Below are positions 11,216 through 20,868 of a DNA stretch of 49,563 nt, one piece after another. This stretch comes from Trichomonas tenax (lineage: Eukaryota > Parabasalia > Trichomonadida > Trichomonadidae). Positions within the stretch are counted from its first letter, which is position 1, and each line of letters begins with the position of its first letter. The stretch spans positions 1 to 49,563 of the forward strand of contig JALKBU010000310.1 in the NCBI GenBank assembly GCA_023091735.1, read 5' to 3'. The position numbers and the translations under genes are program-made. The notes beneath the pieces are model-generated. The model was not told where the DNA came from. It was given only the letters and a program-made list of their open reading frames with translations, and did not search any database.

Positions 11216-11761
11216 TTTATATATTATTTTTTATATTTGTTATTTTCTAAATATTATTATTGTTTATTTCTCAATAAGAATATTACTTCATGAGAGCCTC
11301 AATTGATGTGGGAAAAGTATATTACGGGTTCAATAAAACGCGATAAATATCTGAATCTTCAAATCATATGATTATTTTTTTCTTAATAAACGATAAGTTT
11401 TGAAAATAGTCGTAAGTTAGATAATTCATTTTTTTGCCAATACTTCTACATCATTCAGTATTAGAAAAATGTATTATGATTTTTTTCTTTCGTCAAAAGC
11501 AATGATGATGAATTGATTGCTCATACAATTTTACGGTGACAATTTTTTTAATGTCGAGAAAAAATATTTTGGAAAAATAAATCACTTTTTTAATGGTTTT
11601 TGTAGCGGTTACGCAAAATGGAGCAACTTTACAAATCACTTCAATTTTGTGGGGAAAATTTGCTGCATTTTGCGCGGCAAAGCAAAAATTGAATATTTTT
11701 TAGTTAGATTTTGAAATGTTTACTAAATTTTACTTCACATTTCACTTGTTTACCATTTCGT

Positions 11762-11801
11762 GCACTACATGCTTGCCGAACAAGCAAAACTCGAGTAGTG
11801 C
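11762..11801. repeat. Nested two-tier inverted repeat
   Basis: An outer 7-bp stem (GCACTAC at 11762-11768, GTAGTGC at 11795-11801) encloses an inner 6-bp stem (TGCTTG at 11770-11775, CAAGCA at 11781-11786) with a CCGAA loop. Both stems are perfect. It lies about 1 kb before the kinase gene and could be the hairpin of a small RNA or a terminator-like structure. I do not recognise a family. Confidence 0.5.
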
Positions 11802-12487
11802 TGGATTATAAAAAGGGTGCGAGACAATTGCTTCCATCCATATAACAGAGATAGATGTAGAAAGATCCCTCTGGCATCTTGATTTATTGATTACTGCGTA
11901 CTTTTGACCGAGAATGAAAAAATTTTAAATCTGATTTTAAGAAATAGATTGTATCCCTAGTTATTTGAATGAGCAAAGTTGATTTTTAGACCATGGAGAA
12001 CTTGTTTGCTAAATTCGGTGAAGATTGATGCACTTTAACTTTGCAAGGTTCCTCCTGATCGAGCATCAGAAAATTGAAGGGTAACAACCATCTTGTTTGC
12101 GGGTCACTTTTTATACGTTATTTAAGTTTTTTCCCCATTGGGGAACTGAAAAATAAATGAACTAAAAATTCTGAACTTAGCAAAAATAGCATTGATTTAT
12201 TACATTACAAGCAATAAAACTACGAAATCCTCATTTTTGCAGCCAATGACTTTCAAATTCCCCAAAATTGAGTACCCCAAACTAAAAAATGCATGACGGG
12301 TATTCAATTTTATGTCACCTTTTGGGAAAATTGAGAGGAAAAATGGGGATACGGAGAAAGGTATTTAGTTTTCTTTGAAATTGAAACCATGAATTCGCGG
12401 TGTATTTTCCCTTCTAATGTATGATTCCTCACTGTAAAAAGTTTTCCTTATTTTCCAAAAAAGCACTTTTTAATGTAAAATATAATT

Positions 12488-12542
12488 TTTTCCCCATTTG
12501 GGGACGCACGTAGGGAAGTCCCCCATATGGAAATGGGGAAAA
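12488..12542. repeat. Perfect 12-bp inverted repeat
   Basis: TTTTCCCCATTT (12488-12499) is matched by AAATGGGGAAAA (12531-12542) across a 31-nt GC-richer loop. A related block, TTTTTTCCCCATTGGGG, occurs near 12130. It may be the ends of a small degenerate transposable element. Confidence 0.5.
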
Positions 12543-12777
12543 GCCCGATGTTTGAGAAAGACCGTTAATGCTGTATTCGAACGGTAAGGTTTCTATATAG
12601 AAAATTTTCATATTTTTCTTGAAAATTTCAAAAAATCAAGAATATTCAACATATACGAAAAGTTTTTTATTACAGACGTGATCGATAATACCTAAATGAT
12701 ATATTATATGTCAAAGGAAATGATAAGTCTTCTTTTTCTTTTCTTACTTTTACCAATAACCTTAGGAAAATTGAAAG

Positions 12778-14115
12778 ATGTCAAATTGGTCGGGGACTTA
12801 CAACAAAAATTTTGACTTACACAAATTTTTGACTATCAAAGAAATCACTTTCATGCAAAAAGCGGTCACAGAAACATGTTACGATAATGATCCAAGCGTA
12901 GAAATGATTTGGGAGATCAATCCAGGTGGAAACAATCATTGTTATGTGCTTAAAATCAAAGATAAATACAAAGTCTTGAAAATATTACTCGATGCGTCAG
13001 GAACTAATGAAGATATCGAAGCTACTGCTCTTGAGAACTTTAATGTACCATTTATACCTAAAATTTATGACAAAGCAAAAAATCATGAGAATGAAATGAG
13101 ATCATGGATACTAACTGATTACATTCCCGGCTCTACTCTTTGCACTTTTATCGAAGGAGGGTTCATTGGCTACAGACTCAAGAGAATTATAATTCTTAAA
13201 ATTTTAATCTGCATAACGTACCAATTATCACTGATGAGTAAATATAACATCAAACATGGAGATTTAAAGTTAGATAACATCATTGTTGATGCCAATATAA
13301 TTCCACATATCATCGATTGGGGAGATTCTACAAATCACAATTCACTTTCATCTAGAAAAGTTCATGGCACACAGTCATTTGTAGCACCAGAGATATGCAA
13401 TAAAATCATGACAGTTAAATCTGACATTTACTCATTAGGTGGAATTATCTTCAATATCATCACAGGCCATTATCCATATGATGATGCTTACAAAAATCTT
13501 GAAGGCCTTACGAAATATGTTCCAGACGTTCAATCACTTCAAATATATAATGATATAATGGAAGATTATAATGACTTAAAAGATCAAAGTTTAACAGAAG
13601 AAGAAAGAGATGAAATTACAACAGCACTACACGAGCTTATTAGTGTCGTTCTGTATGAAAAAGTTGTTCCAGAAAAAATCAAAGAAAAGCGATTCATTTA
13701 TGACGAAGAATTCCTCAAAGATCCATTGAATCACAGACTCTCCGAACTAATCGATATGTGCTGGGAAACTGAATATGAAAAGCGCATTTCATGTGAAGAT
13801 GTTCAAAATTATATTGATGAGACTGCGCGAATTGTTTTAGATGAGGAAGATATAAAAGAGTACTACGAGTTCTGTGAAAAACTATTAAATTTAGAAGACA
13901 AAGGTGAATATGAAACAACTGAAATGTTGTTCAAAGCATACGATGCTTACATTTATCAAGTAAATGATGTTTTAGCAAAAATCCTAGAATACAATGGAAG
14001 AAAGATCGCACACAGCCCACTTCATTTCCAACGATTTCTCCAATCGCTTACGCCGTATGTAGTGCCTTCACTTATACAGATATTCATAAAAATTGTTTTT
14101 TATTCCCTCGACTAG
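12778..14115 (+). CDS. Protein kinase-like protein (445 aa)
   Basis: The kinase fold can be followed in order: a Gly-containing loop NPGGNNH at 48-54, the ATP-binding Lys K68 in VLKIL, the catalytic loop HGDLKLDN at 160-167 with D162, K164 and N167, the metal-binding D180 in DWG, the APE motif at 204-206, and D216 in DIYSLGG of helix F. The key residues are present, so it may be active, but HRD is HGD and DFG is DWG. Loss of the HRD Arg suggests no activation-loop phosphorylation control. An acidic insertion lies at about 250-300 and a helical tail follows residue 340. It resembles the large, loosely related Ser/Thr kinase families expanded in trichomonads; substrate unknown. The ATG at 12778 follows an in-frame AT-rich leader; no clear Inr is visible. 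Confidence 0.8.
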   Translation: MSNWSGTYNKNFDLHKFLTIKEITFMQKAVTETCYDNDPSVEMIWEINPGGNNHCYVLKIKDKYKVLKILLDASGTNEDIEATALENFNVPFIPKIYDKAKNHENEMRSWILTDYIPGSTLCTFIEGGFIGYRLKRIIILKILICITYQLSLMSKYNIKHGDLKLDNIIVDANIIPHIIDWGDSTNHNSLSSRKVHGTQSFVAPEICNKIMTVKSDIYSLGGIIFNIITGHYPYDDAYKNLEGLTKYVPDVQSLQIYNDIMEDYNDLKDQSLTEEERDEITTALHELISVVLYEKVVPEKIKEKRFIYDEEFLKDPLNHRLSELIDMCWETEYEKRISCEDVQNYIDETARIVLDEEDIKEYYEFCEKLLNLEDKGEYETTEMLFKAYDAYIYQVNDVLAKILEYNGRKIAHSPLHFQRFLQSLTPYVVPSLIQIFIKIVFYSLD

Positions 14116-14245
14116 TCAAAATTTTTTTCATCTCTATTAATTTTTTTTTGAAAATGATTTCTGTATGCTACAAGTCATGTGTTATTTGATATTTGTTAAT
14201 TTTTTTAAAAAAAGATTGACTACATTGAGAAAATATTTTTAATTG

Positions 14246-14611
14246 ATGCCTCAAGAAGCATTTATCGGCCACATTAAATCACTCTTAGAAATCAAGGCAA
14301 TGAAGGTCGTTCCATTGGAAAGCTACATGATGTCTAAAAATGTGGACTTTCGTTTTCTCTGGAAAACTTTGAATCATATCATTTGTTCAGAATATTACTA
14401 TCGGAAAGAGGTGATTCATCAAATAAACACATACATTTCGGGAATACCTGTGGAGTCTGTATACTTAATCAGCAACTCTGATAATAAGTTAGATATTTTT
14501 CTCGCAGAAGAAAAGCTCCAATTTTCTGATGATTATGGATTGCAGGCGCCTTCCGATTTATCGACAACAGTAAAAGTACCGTTGTTGAGGATCGAGATCA
14601 TGAAATTCTGA
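14246..14611 (+). CDS. Small hypothetical protein (121 aa)
   Basis: I do not recognise it. The protein begins MPQEAFIGHIKSLLEIKAMK, is mixed helix and strand, soluble, and lacks Cys/His clusters or membrane segments. I start it at the ATG at 14246; an in-frame TTG lies just before. It lies 130 nt after the kinase gene in the same direction. No Inr is evident, so it could be a fragment of a once longer gene. Confidence 0.35.
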   Translation: MPQEAFIGHIKSLLEIKAMKVVPLESYMMSKNVDFRFLWKTLNHIICSEYYYRKEVIHQINTYISGIPVESVYLISNSDNKLDIFLAEEKLQFSDDYGLQAPSDLSTTVKVPLLRIEIMKF

Positions 14612-14989
14612 ACAATTCTATGAATGCATTGATAAATGTATGAACGGGGCATGATTATAAATAAAAAAAGGATTTTTTTTCATGAACCAGTTGCATCCCC
14701 GTACAAACAAAACAAAACCCAAAAACCTTCTCAAAACAACATATACATAAAACCAAAACAAAACCATTGACTTTGACTAAACATTTGATGAGTCTAAATA
14801 AATTGAGATTTTTTTGACACCTTGTAATTTTTGGGTGATATTATCATAATGACCACCCACGGCTGTTATTGGATAAGTTTCAGTTAATCTTCAGCAAATT
14901 TTGAAATGAGATAAAAAATGTCATGAATAGGATTCGAACCTTAACCTTGTGGGTTTATCTTTTTTTAATCTCACAAAATTCTTCACCCA
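14612..14989. other. Promoter region of the VPS13-like gene
   Basis: An A/C-rich block (about 14690-14770, with repeated AAAACA and AAACCA words) is followed by AT-rich DNA and an Inr at 14971-14975. I find no gene. No match to the trichomonad intron ends (GTATGT with a branch-point ACTAAC just before the 3' AG) is seen that would supply an upstream exon to the next gene. Confidence 0.4.
14971..14975 (+). promoter_or_regulatory. Initiator (TCACA) before the VPS13-like frame
   Basis: TCACA fits the trichomonad Inr. With +1 at 14973, the VPS13-like frame would be entered 17 nt downstream at the ATC codon at 14990, exactly where an ATG would be expected. Confidence 0.45.
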
Positions 14990-17900
14990 ATCGTTAAGCT
15001 GATCAATGCGATTGTAAACACAGTCGCGAGTACGTATATCAGCACAATAAAGATCGATTCATTACCGCTTTGGAAAGGAGAAGCAACGATTGACGATTTT
15101 GCGATCAATGTTGATGGAATTAATCAAATTTTGCGAAATTCGAAGTCAAGACTATCTCTAGTGAAAGTAGCGACATCAAGGATCAAAGCGAAACTGCCGA
15201 TTTTGTCTCCTGGAACAAATCCGATCAAAGTTGACGTTCACTCACTTGAACTCGCTCTTGCTATCAACGAACGCACAGAACCGAAACCAGAGAAACCTAA
15301 AAAGGAAGAAAATTCAGAAAATGATACACAAAAACAGCAGAAACAGAATTTCGTCACGAAATTAACATCAAATATCGAAATAAACATTGATGGAGTATCC
15401 ATCGGCGTGAATATAAAAGGAATACAAGTGAATTTAATAGCATCATCGGTTTATGTTCATATTATAAATGGACAAACGATCGTTCAGCTTAAGAATCTCA
15501 AAGCATCACTTAAATTCAACAATTTACTTATGTCCATCACCATTGAAGACACCAATATTTCTGCATCCGAAGAAAAAACAGATATCTTAATTACAGGCTT
15601 TACAATCAATTTTTCTATCCCAGATTTCTTCGATCTGATTAAAGATCTTTCATTGCAAATCAATATTCGACCAAATAATGAAATCATTGTTAAATCGTTA
15701 ACACCTGTTAAAATCGGCCTCAATTTATCAGTTTTAACTCCAATTCTTGAAATGGTATCAAAATTCTCACAGCCGCAGCAAGAATCGAAGTTTGTTCCAC
15801 TTCCCAAACTCAATATTCACATCGATGGAATTTTTATTGTTGTTTATTTATCGAATACTCTCGGAGTCGAACTTTCCATCAATAAACTCAAATTGAAGAA
15901 CAACAACTTCGAGATAAGACCAATAGAGATGAGATTATTGATCCGTGATGGTATTATTCCTATTTTGGAGCCATCTCTCATCTCAGGAAAGCTTTTGCAA
16001 ATCGATAGAACGATAAAATTATTCGTTGAAATAGAAATGTTAAAGTTTGCGATTCCTGTGTCAAAAGACTTAATAGAACAAATATCAAACATCAAAGTTG
16101 AGCTTCCTCCATTACCAGCATTTCCACTTCCACCAGATGTCGAAAAGTTCATCATGAACTCTCCTGCAGGAACTCCACGTCCGATTTATCCACCTCCGCC
16201 GAAATTCCCCGAAAAGACAATCAAAATCATCGAAGCACCGAAGATTTCGACAACAGGAAAACTTGTCAACTTTGAGTTCCCATCGGATGTTATTCCCACA
16301 GGATTTTCTTTTGGTGGATTGTTCGCAAATGGAGATAATATCATGCTGAGAGTTTGGGATGCTTCAACAACATCAATGATTGCTTTCTCATCATTTGAGA
16401 TCAGTAAATTGAGTGACGAATTTTCTATGGATAATCAGCAAATGATTCCATTATATAAATTCCAACTTGTTCTTCCCAAAGAAGCCTCCAATTACCCTGA
16501 TATTTTAGAGAAGATCAAGTTTTCTTTCCTTTGTTCAGAGATATTATCGCAGTCGATTAACATGAACTTAAAGATTGGAAATATTCTTATCACAGCAGAT
16601 TCTCTTGAACTTCCTGTTGCAGCAATATCAATAACGAGTGTTCACGCTAATGCAATTATTGGTCCTCTTTTGACAACTCGTGTACACGCTCAGTTTGGTG
16701 TTTCAATTTTAATCTCGAATCTGAGAAACAGAACAATGTGTTCAATATTTGATATCCCAACAATTCATACTTCGCTTTCTATTATGATGGCTATCGATAA
16801 CTATCTTCCAGATAATATGGTTAAGCATAGATATGCCAACATATTGCAAACACAAATTGGTTCAGATACTATTGCAGCATCAATTAAAATACCATCAATA
16901 TCGTTGAATGTTGTTCCGACCGTTTTAAGTGATGCAGCAAGGTTTGCAATGACAATGGATTTAGCCAGTTCTATTGCTTACACTGTCATCAACAAGTCTG
17001 ATACTCCATATGTTTATCATGTTTCTAGTTCCAGCGAATTAACAGAGATATTACCCGGACAGTCAAAAGTTATCACGTTTACACAGAAGCAAGTTCATTT
17101 CCTCAATTTTACAACATTATCATTAGTTATACTGCTTAATCACCCAGGAAATTATCATATATCGAACACGAATTATATCTGCGTTGAAATTATTGCTCCA
17201 TTCGCATTCAGAGTTACAATAATGTCATCAACAATCTTCAGGAACTTCTTGATGGCACCAATCGAATTGCAATTGACTGATGAATCATTTGTTAAGCCAA
17301 TAAAGAAGCAGATTGGTATCGATGACTATGCGACATCATCGCTATTCCTTGATAAGCAGTTTGACATGAGTTTACAGATTGTTGGAATAACAGACACTTC
17401 AAAGCCACTCCAACTCAATCCGCTTCACAACACAGGCACAAAATTTATTGTTTGCGAGGTTCTCAATCAACTTCCTCCAATTTATCTTTGCGCGCCACAG
17501 TTCTGCGCATGGATTGTTTATAGAGAGATTGAAGTTGATTGCCAGGGAGGACAGAAGCACAAAGTACAAGAATTTTCTTTATTACCAGTTTTGGTTGTTA
17601 AGAATCGTTTACCAGTTCATATTGTCACTTCTGCTGGTGTTGTTCCACCAAATTCACAGAAATATATTTCACAATTAACTGATCAGTCAATCGTCTTTGA
17701 TAATGGAACATCAATGAAAGTTGGTTTTCCACTTGCGCGCGGCCAAAAGCATCGTTTGATGATTATGGGCAAACCAGCAGTTATTGAAACAGTTCCTGAG
17801 ACAAACACAATTGTTATCGGACCATCATTCTACTTCTACAATGGCGCTGCAGTTCCACTTTACTTCAAAGCCACCGCTATGAAACCAGTTTTAGTTGACT

Positions 17901-19816
17901 CTGATAAGACAATCGTTTTAGATTCAACTGTCATGCCACGCGCTATTTTCGTTGGCTATGATTACAAAGGAAAAGTTCACTGGTCAAAAGGTGTTCCAAT
18001 TCCTTCGAGAAGAGATTTGATCATATCGACACACAGTGGAAATCTTTTACTCATTGCTGACGTTCAAGATGATAGAGCCGCTGTTTATCCTAAATATGTT
18101 GCAATCAATGAAAGCAGCGACAGCATTTGGTTGAATGCAACTACAGAATTACCATCAGAAACTCAAGCGCAATTACTTCTATGGCGTGGGAGCAAGCACT
18201 TAGTTTCATTCTCATTGAGCTCAGAAGCAGAATTCACGGAACCAGTCGATCTCGATGGAAATGAGTACTTAATCAGAGCATTCTGCGGATCATTCCCAAG
18301 TTGCTCAAGTTCAACTTATATCACTTATAGCGTGCAGTCAAAGACAGATCCACACACTATTGTTTTCCATGCAGATAATGCACCTCCACTTACTATTGAT
18401 AACCAGACTCCTCTTTCATTCGATGTCACTTCTCCATCATTTAAGAACTCGCTTCGTGTTCTTGCACAGTCAGTGTGTTTCGGAAAGGATGTTCCAATAT
18501 TCCTTGTCTTCTCCAGAACTGGTGCTGATCCTTTCGTTGTTAATCTGCAGTCACCAATGGAGTCAACATTTGTCTCTGGTATGGCAAAGATTTATGGAAG
18601 AGTTGAAATCAGTGGTACACAAAGCCGTATTACTTTGGTTTCAACAACACTTATTCCAATTCAAGCACAGCCGAAAATTATATTCTCTGTTTTCTTGGCT
18701 GATGTCAAAGTAAGAATATACAATGATACGACAAATCCAGGCGTTCCAAGTGAGATATTATGTGTCACAGTTTCTCCATTATCAATAGAAGGAATGATAC
18801 AACAATACGGAGGTGTTACTCTATCAATTGTTTTAGATGCCCTTCAGATCGATTCTGTTGCCGGACACGAAAACTTTCCTGTTATTTTTGGCAAAGTCGA
18901 TGATTCAAAGCCATTACTTAACTTCACTCTCAAGTTAGGACAAACATTCAATGGAGGATTTTATGTTGATTTGTTCCACTTAAGTATTGCTCCAACAATG
19001 ATTAATGTTGAAGAATCACTCGTTAGATATGCTCTTTCACTTGTTAAACTTATTCCACAACCGGAGCCAGTGAAAGAAGCCACAGCAGAAACAAAGATGT
19101 TATTACCATCGTTTGTCAGAGTTCTCCACGTTGACCAAACAGAATTCAGATTATCTTTGTCAACGCAATCATTTATTCATGCAGTTTTCAGAGATGTTCC
19201 AATCCAATTATCAACACTTCATATCGAAAATACAGAAACATTCGGTGTGCAAATTGTTGAATCAATTATTGCTCACTACATTTCAGACTTGATTGTTGCC
19301 GTTCCCGCAGCATTAACCTCCTTAAGCTTAATTGGAAGTCCAAGTGCAATTGTCACACAGAGTATCTCTGGCGTTGCAGAATTTGTACAGAGCTTCAAGC
19401 AGCAAGGAAGCTTTGTTGGAGGCCTCAAACATGGATCTGTTTCATTAGTGAGGTCCATCTCTATTGGCGCATTAGAAAGCATTGTCAGCTTCTCATCGTC
19501 ACTAGCAAGCACTTTAGGTCACATATCACCAATCCAGCGTGGTGAGAATCCTCAAGAAGATGATCTCGCTCGTCGCATTTCACAAATGATTGAGTTGCCA
19601 GTTGAAGGATTCCAGAATGGAGGTGTCCTCGGTGGCGTCAAAGGAGCAGGAAAGACAATGGTTGCTCTTGTCACCGGACCAACATCTGCAATCTTTTCTT
19701 TGATAGGCAAAGCAGGAAATGCACTTTTGCAGCAAGTTGGTGGTGACGTTGCACAGCTTTCTGACCGAAGAATGGAGAAAGAACCAAAAGAATTACCCGC
19801 AATTGTTTTTGAATAA
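14990..19816 (+). CDS. VPS13/chorein-type bridge-like lipid-transfer protein, no AUG start (about 1608 aa)
   Basis: The N-terminal reading is IVKLINAIVNTVASTYIS, then DSLPLWKGEATIDDFAI, which matches the chorein N-terminus of VPS13 (helix, then IWKG-A-L-NL strands). Long beta-rich repeats follow, as in the lipid-carrying groove, and the C-terminus (about 1540-1570: QNGGVLGGVKGAGKTMVAL) has the Gly-rich ATG2/VPS13-like end. VPS13 proteins move phospholipids between organelle membranes at contact sites. At about 1608 aa it is roughly half the usual length, so middle repeats or the VAB region are reduced. The frame is open from 14969, but no in-frame ATG occurs until far inside the chorein domain. 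The best start position holds ATC (14990), 17 nt after an Inr. This may be a point mutation, a sequencing error or non-AUG initiation. The stop is TAAA. Confidence 0.8.
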   Translation: MVKLINAIVNTVASTYISTIKIDSLPLWKGEATIDDFAINVDGINQILRNSKSRLSLVKVATSRIKAKLPILSPGTNPIKVDVHSLELALAINERTEPKPEKPKKEENSENDTQKQQKQNFVTKLTSNIEINIDGVSIGVNIKGIQVNLIASSVYVHIINGQTIVQLKNLKASLKFNNLLMSITIEDTNISASEEKTDILITGFTINFSIPDFFDLIKDLSLQINIRPNNEIIVKSLTPVKIGLNLSVLTPILEMVSKFSQPQQESKFVPLPKLNIHIDGIFIVVYLSNTLGVELSINKLKLKNNNFEIRPIEMRLLIRDGIIPILEPSLISGKLLQIDRTIKLFVEIEMLKFAIPVSKDLIEQISNIKVELPPLPAFPLPPDVEKFIMNSPAGTPRPIYPPPPKFPEKTIKIIEAPKISTTGKLVNFEFPSDVIPTGFSFGGLFANGDNIMLRVWDASTTSMIAFSSFEISKLSDEFSMDNQQMIPLYKFQLVLPKEASNYPDILEKIKFSFLCSEILSQSINMNLKIGNILITADSLELPVAAISITSVHANAIIGPLLTTRVHAQFGVSILISNLRNRTMCSIFDIPTIHTSLSIMMAIDNYLPDNMVKHRYANILQTQIGSDTIAASIKIPSISLNVVPTVLSDAARFAMTMDLASSIAYTVINKSDTPYVYHVSSSSELTEILPGQSKVITFTQKQVHFLNFTTLSLVILLNHPGNYHISNTNYICVEIIAPFAFRVTIMSSTIFRNFLMAPIELQLTDESFVKPIKKQIGIDDYATSSLFLDKQFDMSLQIVGITDTSKPLQLNPLHNTGTKFIVCEVLNQLPPIYLCAPQFCAWIVYREIEVDCQGGQKHKVQEFSLLPVLVVKNRLPVHIVTSAGVVPPNSQKYISQLTDQSIVFDNGTSMKVGFPLARGQKHRLMIMGKPAVIETVPETNTIVIGPSFYFYNGAAVPLYFKATAMKPVLVDSDKTIVLDSTVMPRAIFVGYDYKGKVHWSKGVPIPSRRDLIISTHSGNLLLIADVQDDRAAVYPKYVAINESSDSIWLNATTELPSETQAQLLLWRGSKHLVSFSLSSEAEFTEPVDLDGNEYLIRAFCGSFPSCSSSTYITYSVQSKTDPHTIVFHADNAPPLTIDNQTPLSFDVTSPSFKNSLRVLAQSVCFGKDVPIFLVFSRTGADPFVVNLQSPMESTFVSGMAKIYGRVEISGTQSRITLVSTTLIPIQAQPKIIFSVFLADVKVRIYNDTTNPGVPSEILCVTVSPLSIEGMIQQYGGVTLSIVLDALQIDSVAGHENFPVIFGKVDDSKPLLNFTLKLGQTFNGGFYVDLFHLSIAPTMINVEESLVRYALSLVKLIPQPEPVKEATAETKMLLPSFVRVLHVDQTEFRLSLSTQSFIHAVFRDVPIQLSTLHIENTETFGVQIVESIIAHYISDLIVAVPAALTSLSLIGSPSAIVTQSISGVAEFVQSFKQQGSFVGGLKHGSVSLVRSISIGALESIVSFSSSLASTLGHISPIQRGENPQEDDLARRISQMIELPVEGFQNGGVLGGVKGAGKTMVALVTGPTSAIFSLIGKAGNALLQQVGGDVAQLSDRRMEKEPKELPAIVFE

Positions 19817-20217
19817 AATTTTATATAGATTTTTCTTTCATCAAAATGCATCCATTATATTATATTTCATTATAATTCTTTCACTTTTTGCTATATAATC
19901 ATATAAATTTACAAAACATATTTTGTTGAATAATCGAATTTACTCGAAATGATCTGTTTTTTTGGCCGTAGAAGAAAAATTTTCTGCGAAATTATGCATG
20001 ATTACAAAAATTGTTCAGACTCATTATTCTCATGCAACAAACTTAATTGCGCGAACTTTTGTCACGTAAATAATGTTTTTGTCGTGTAGAAAGTCAAAAA
20101 GTTTGAAAATTTTGTCACGTAGTTTGCATGTTTTTGACACGTAAACAGAATATTTTGGTATTGGTCAAAACTAAAATTGAAAGGGTCTGTTCGAAATTTT
20201 CATGGCCTTTCTTTTAA
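19817..20217. promoter_or_regulatory. Promoter region of eS6 with four copies of a 14-bp motif
   Basis: Copies of TTTTGWCRYGTARA lie in the same orientation at 20057-20070, 20077-20090, 20110-20123 and 20132-20145, ending 73 nt before the eS6 ATG. The ACGT-like core recurs upstream of CFAP58 and the carboxypeptidase gene. This is probably a transcription-factor site; the factor is unknown to me. Confidence 0.5.
20206..20210 (+). promoter_or_regulatory. M5-like core promoter element (CCTTT)
   Basis: CCTTT lies 8 nt before the eS6 ATG, just after a TCATG. In Trichomonas vaginalis the M5 motif CCTTT can replace the Inr and overlap the transcription start. Recognised by sequence only. Confidence 0.45.
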
Positions 20218-20868
20218 ATGAGAATCACTCTCGCTTATCCAGAGAACGGCACACAGGTTGTTGTTGACATCGATGATCCAGCCGCCCTCAACGCCCTCTA
20301 CGAGAAGCGCCTCGGCCAGGATATCGAAGGCGAGAAGCTCGGTGGCCAGTTCAAGGGCTACATCTTCAGAATCGGTGGTGGCTTCGATAAGCAGGGCTTC
20401 CCAATGAAGCAGGGTGTTATCACACCACGCCGTATCCGCCTCCTCCTCAAGGCAGGCACATCATGCTACCGCCCACGTAAGGATGGTGAGCGCAAGCGCA
20501 AGACAGTCCGTGGCTGCATCATCTCCGACGAAATCTCCGCTCTTCACTGCGTTGTCCTCCAGAAGGGTGAGAAGGAAATCGAAGGCCTTACAACAACAGT
20601 TGTTCCACGCCGCTTCGGTCCAAAGCGCGCCTCTACACTCCGCGCCATGTTCGGCATCGAGGATTCCAAGTTCGATGCTTCCAAGCTCATCCTCAAGCGT
20701 GAGGTCAAGCCAGGCAAATTCACACAGCCAAAGGTCCAGCGCCTCATCACACCACGCCGTGTTGCCCGCAAGAACCGTATGCTCAAGGAGCGTAAGGAGA
20801 AGCGCGAGGCCACAAAGAGGAAGGCTGAGCAGTACCAGGCTATGCTCAAACAGCAGCAGAAGCAGTAA
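20218..20868 (+). CDS. RPS6: Small-subunit ribosomal protein eS6 (216 aa)
   Basis: Near-diagnostic eS6 blocks are present in order: the YEKR motif near residue 31, GGFDKQGFPMKQGV at about 54-67, RIRLLLKAG, SCYRPRKDGERKRKTVRGC at about 82-100, TVVPRRFGPKRAS and KVQRLITPRR. The protein is part of the 40S subunit. Its length fits the core of eS6, but the C-terminal tail (KRKAEQYQAMLKQQQKQ) has no serine, so the animal S6-kinase phosphorylation cluster is missing. Codon use is strikingly different from its neighbours, rich in CTC, CGC, AAG and GGC, as expected for a very highly expressed gene. Start at the first ATG, 8 nt after a CCTTT element; the stop reads TAAA. Confidence 0.97.
   Translation: MRITLAYPENGTQVVVDIDDPAALNALYEKRLGQDIEGEKLGGQFKGYIFRIGGGFDKQGFPMKQGVITPRRIRLLLKAGTSCYRPRKDGERKRKTVRGCIISDEISALHCVVLQKGEKEIEGLTTTVVPRRFGPKRASTLRAMFGIEDSKFDASKLILKREVKPGKFTQPKVQRLITPRRVARKNRMLKERKEKREATKRKAEQYQAMLKQQQKQ

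Larger units (their letters stand above)
11216..12777. other. Gene-free 1.56-kb region with hairpins
   Basis: I find no gene. The region mixes AT-rich DNA with short GC-rich blocks unlike the other intergenic DNA here. It holds a nested hairpin at 11762-11801, a 12-bp inverted repeat at 12488-12542, and a third copy of the same CCCC-containing arm near 12130-12146. This could be remnants of a mobile element or an unrecognised structured RNA. Confidence 0.5.

Noticed and set aside
11845..11851. ACAGAGA box suggestive of U6 snRNA
   Set aside because: The AGC triad and the internal stem-loop expected after it are missing.
14611..14990. An intron supplying the start of the VPS13-like gene
   Set aside because: No trichomonad 5' GTATGT with a matching ACTAAC-containing 3' end was found in a workable arrangement.
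14915..15000. tRNA-like sequence on the minus strand (GGTTCGAATCC box and a D-arm-like stretch)
   Set aside because: The T-stem has only three pairs, the acceptor ends do not pair, and the stretch overlaps the chorein-coding frame and its Inr.
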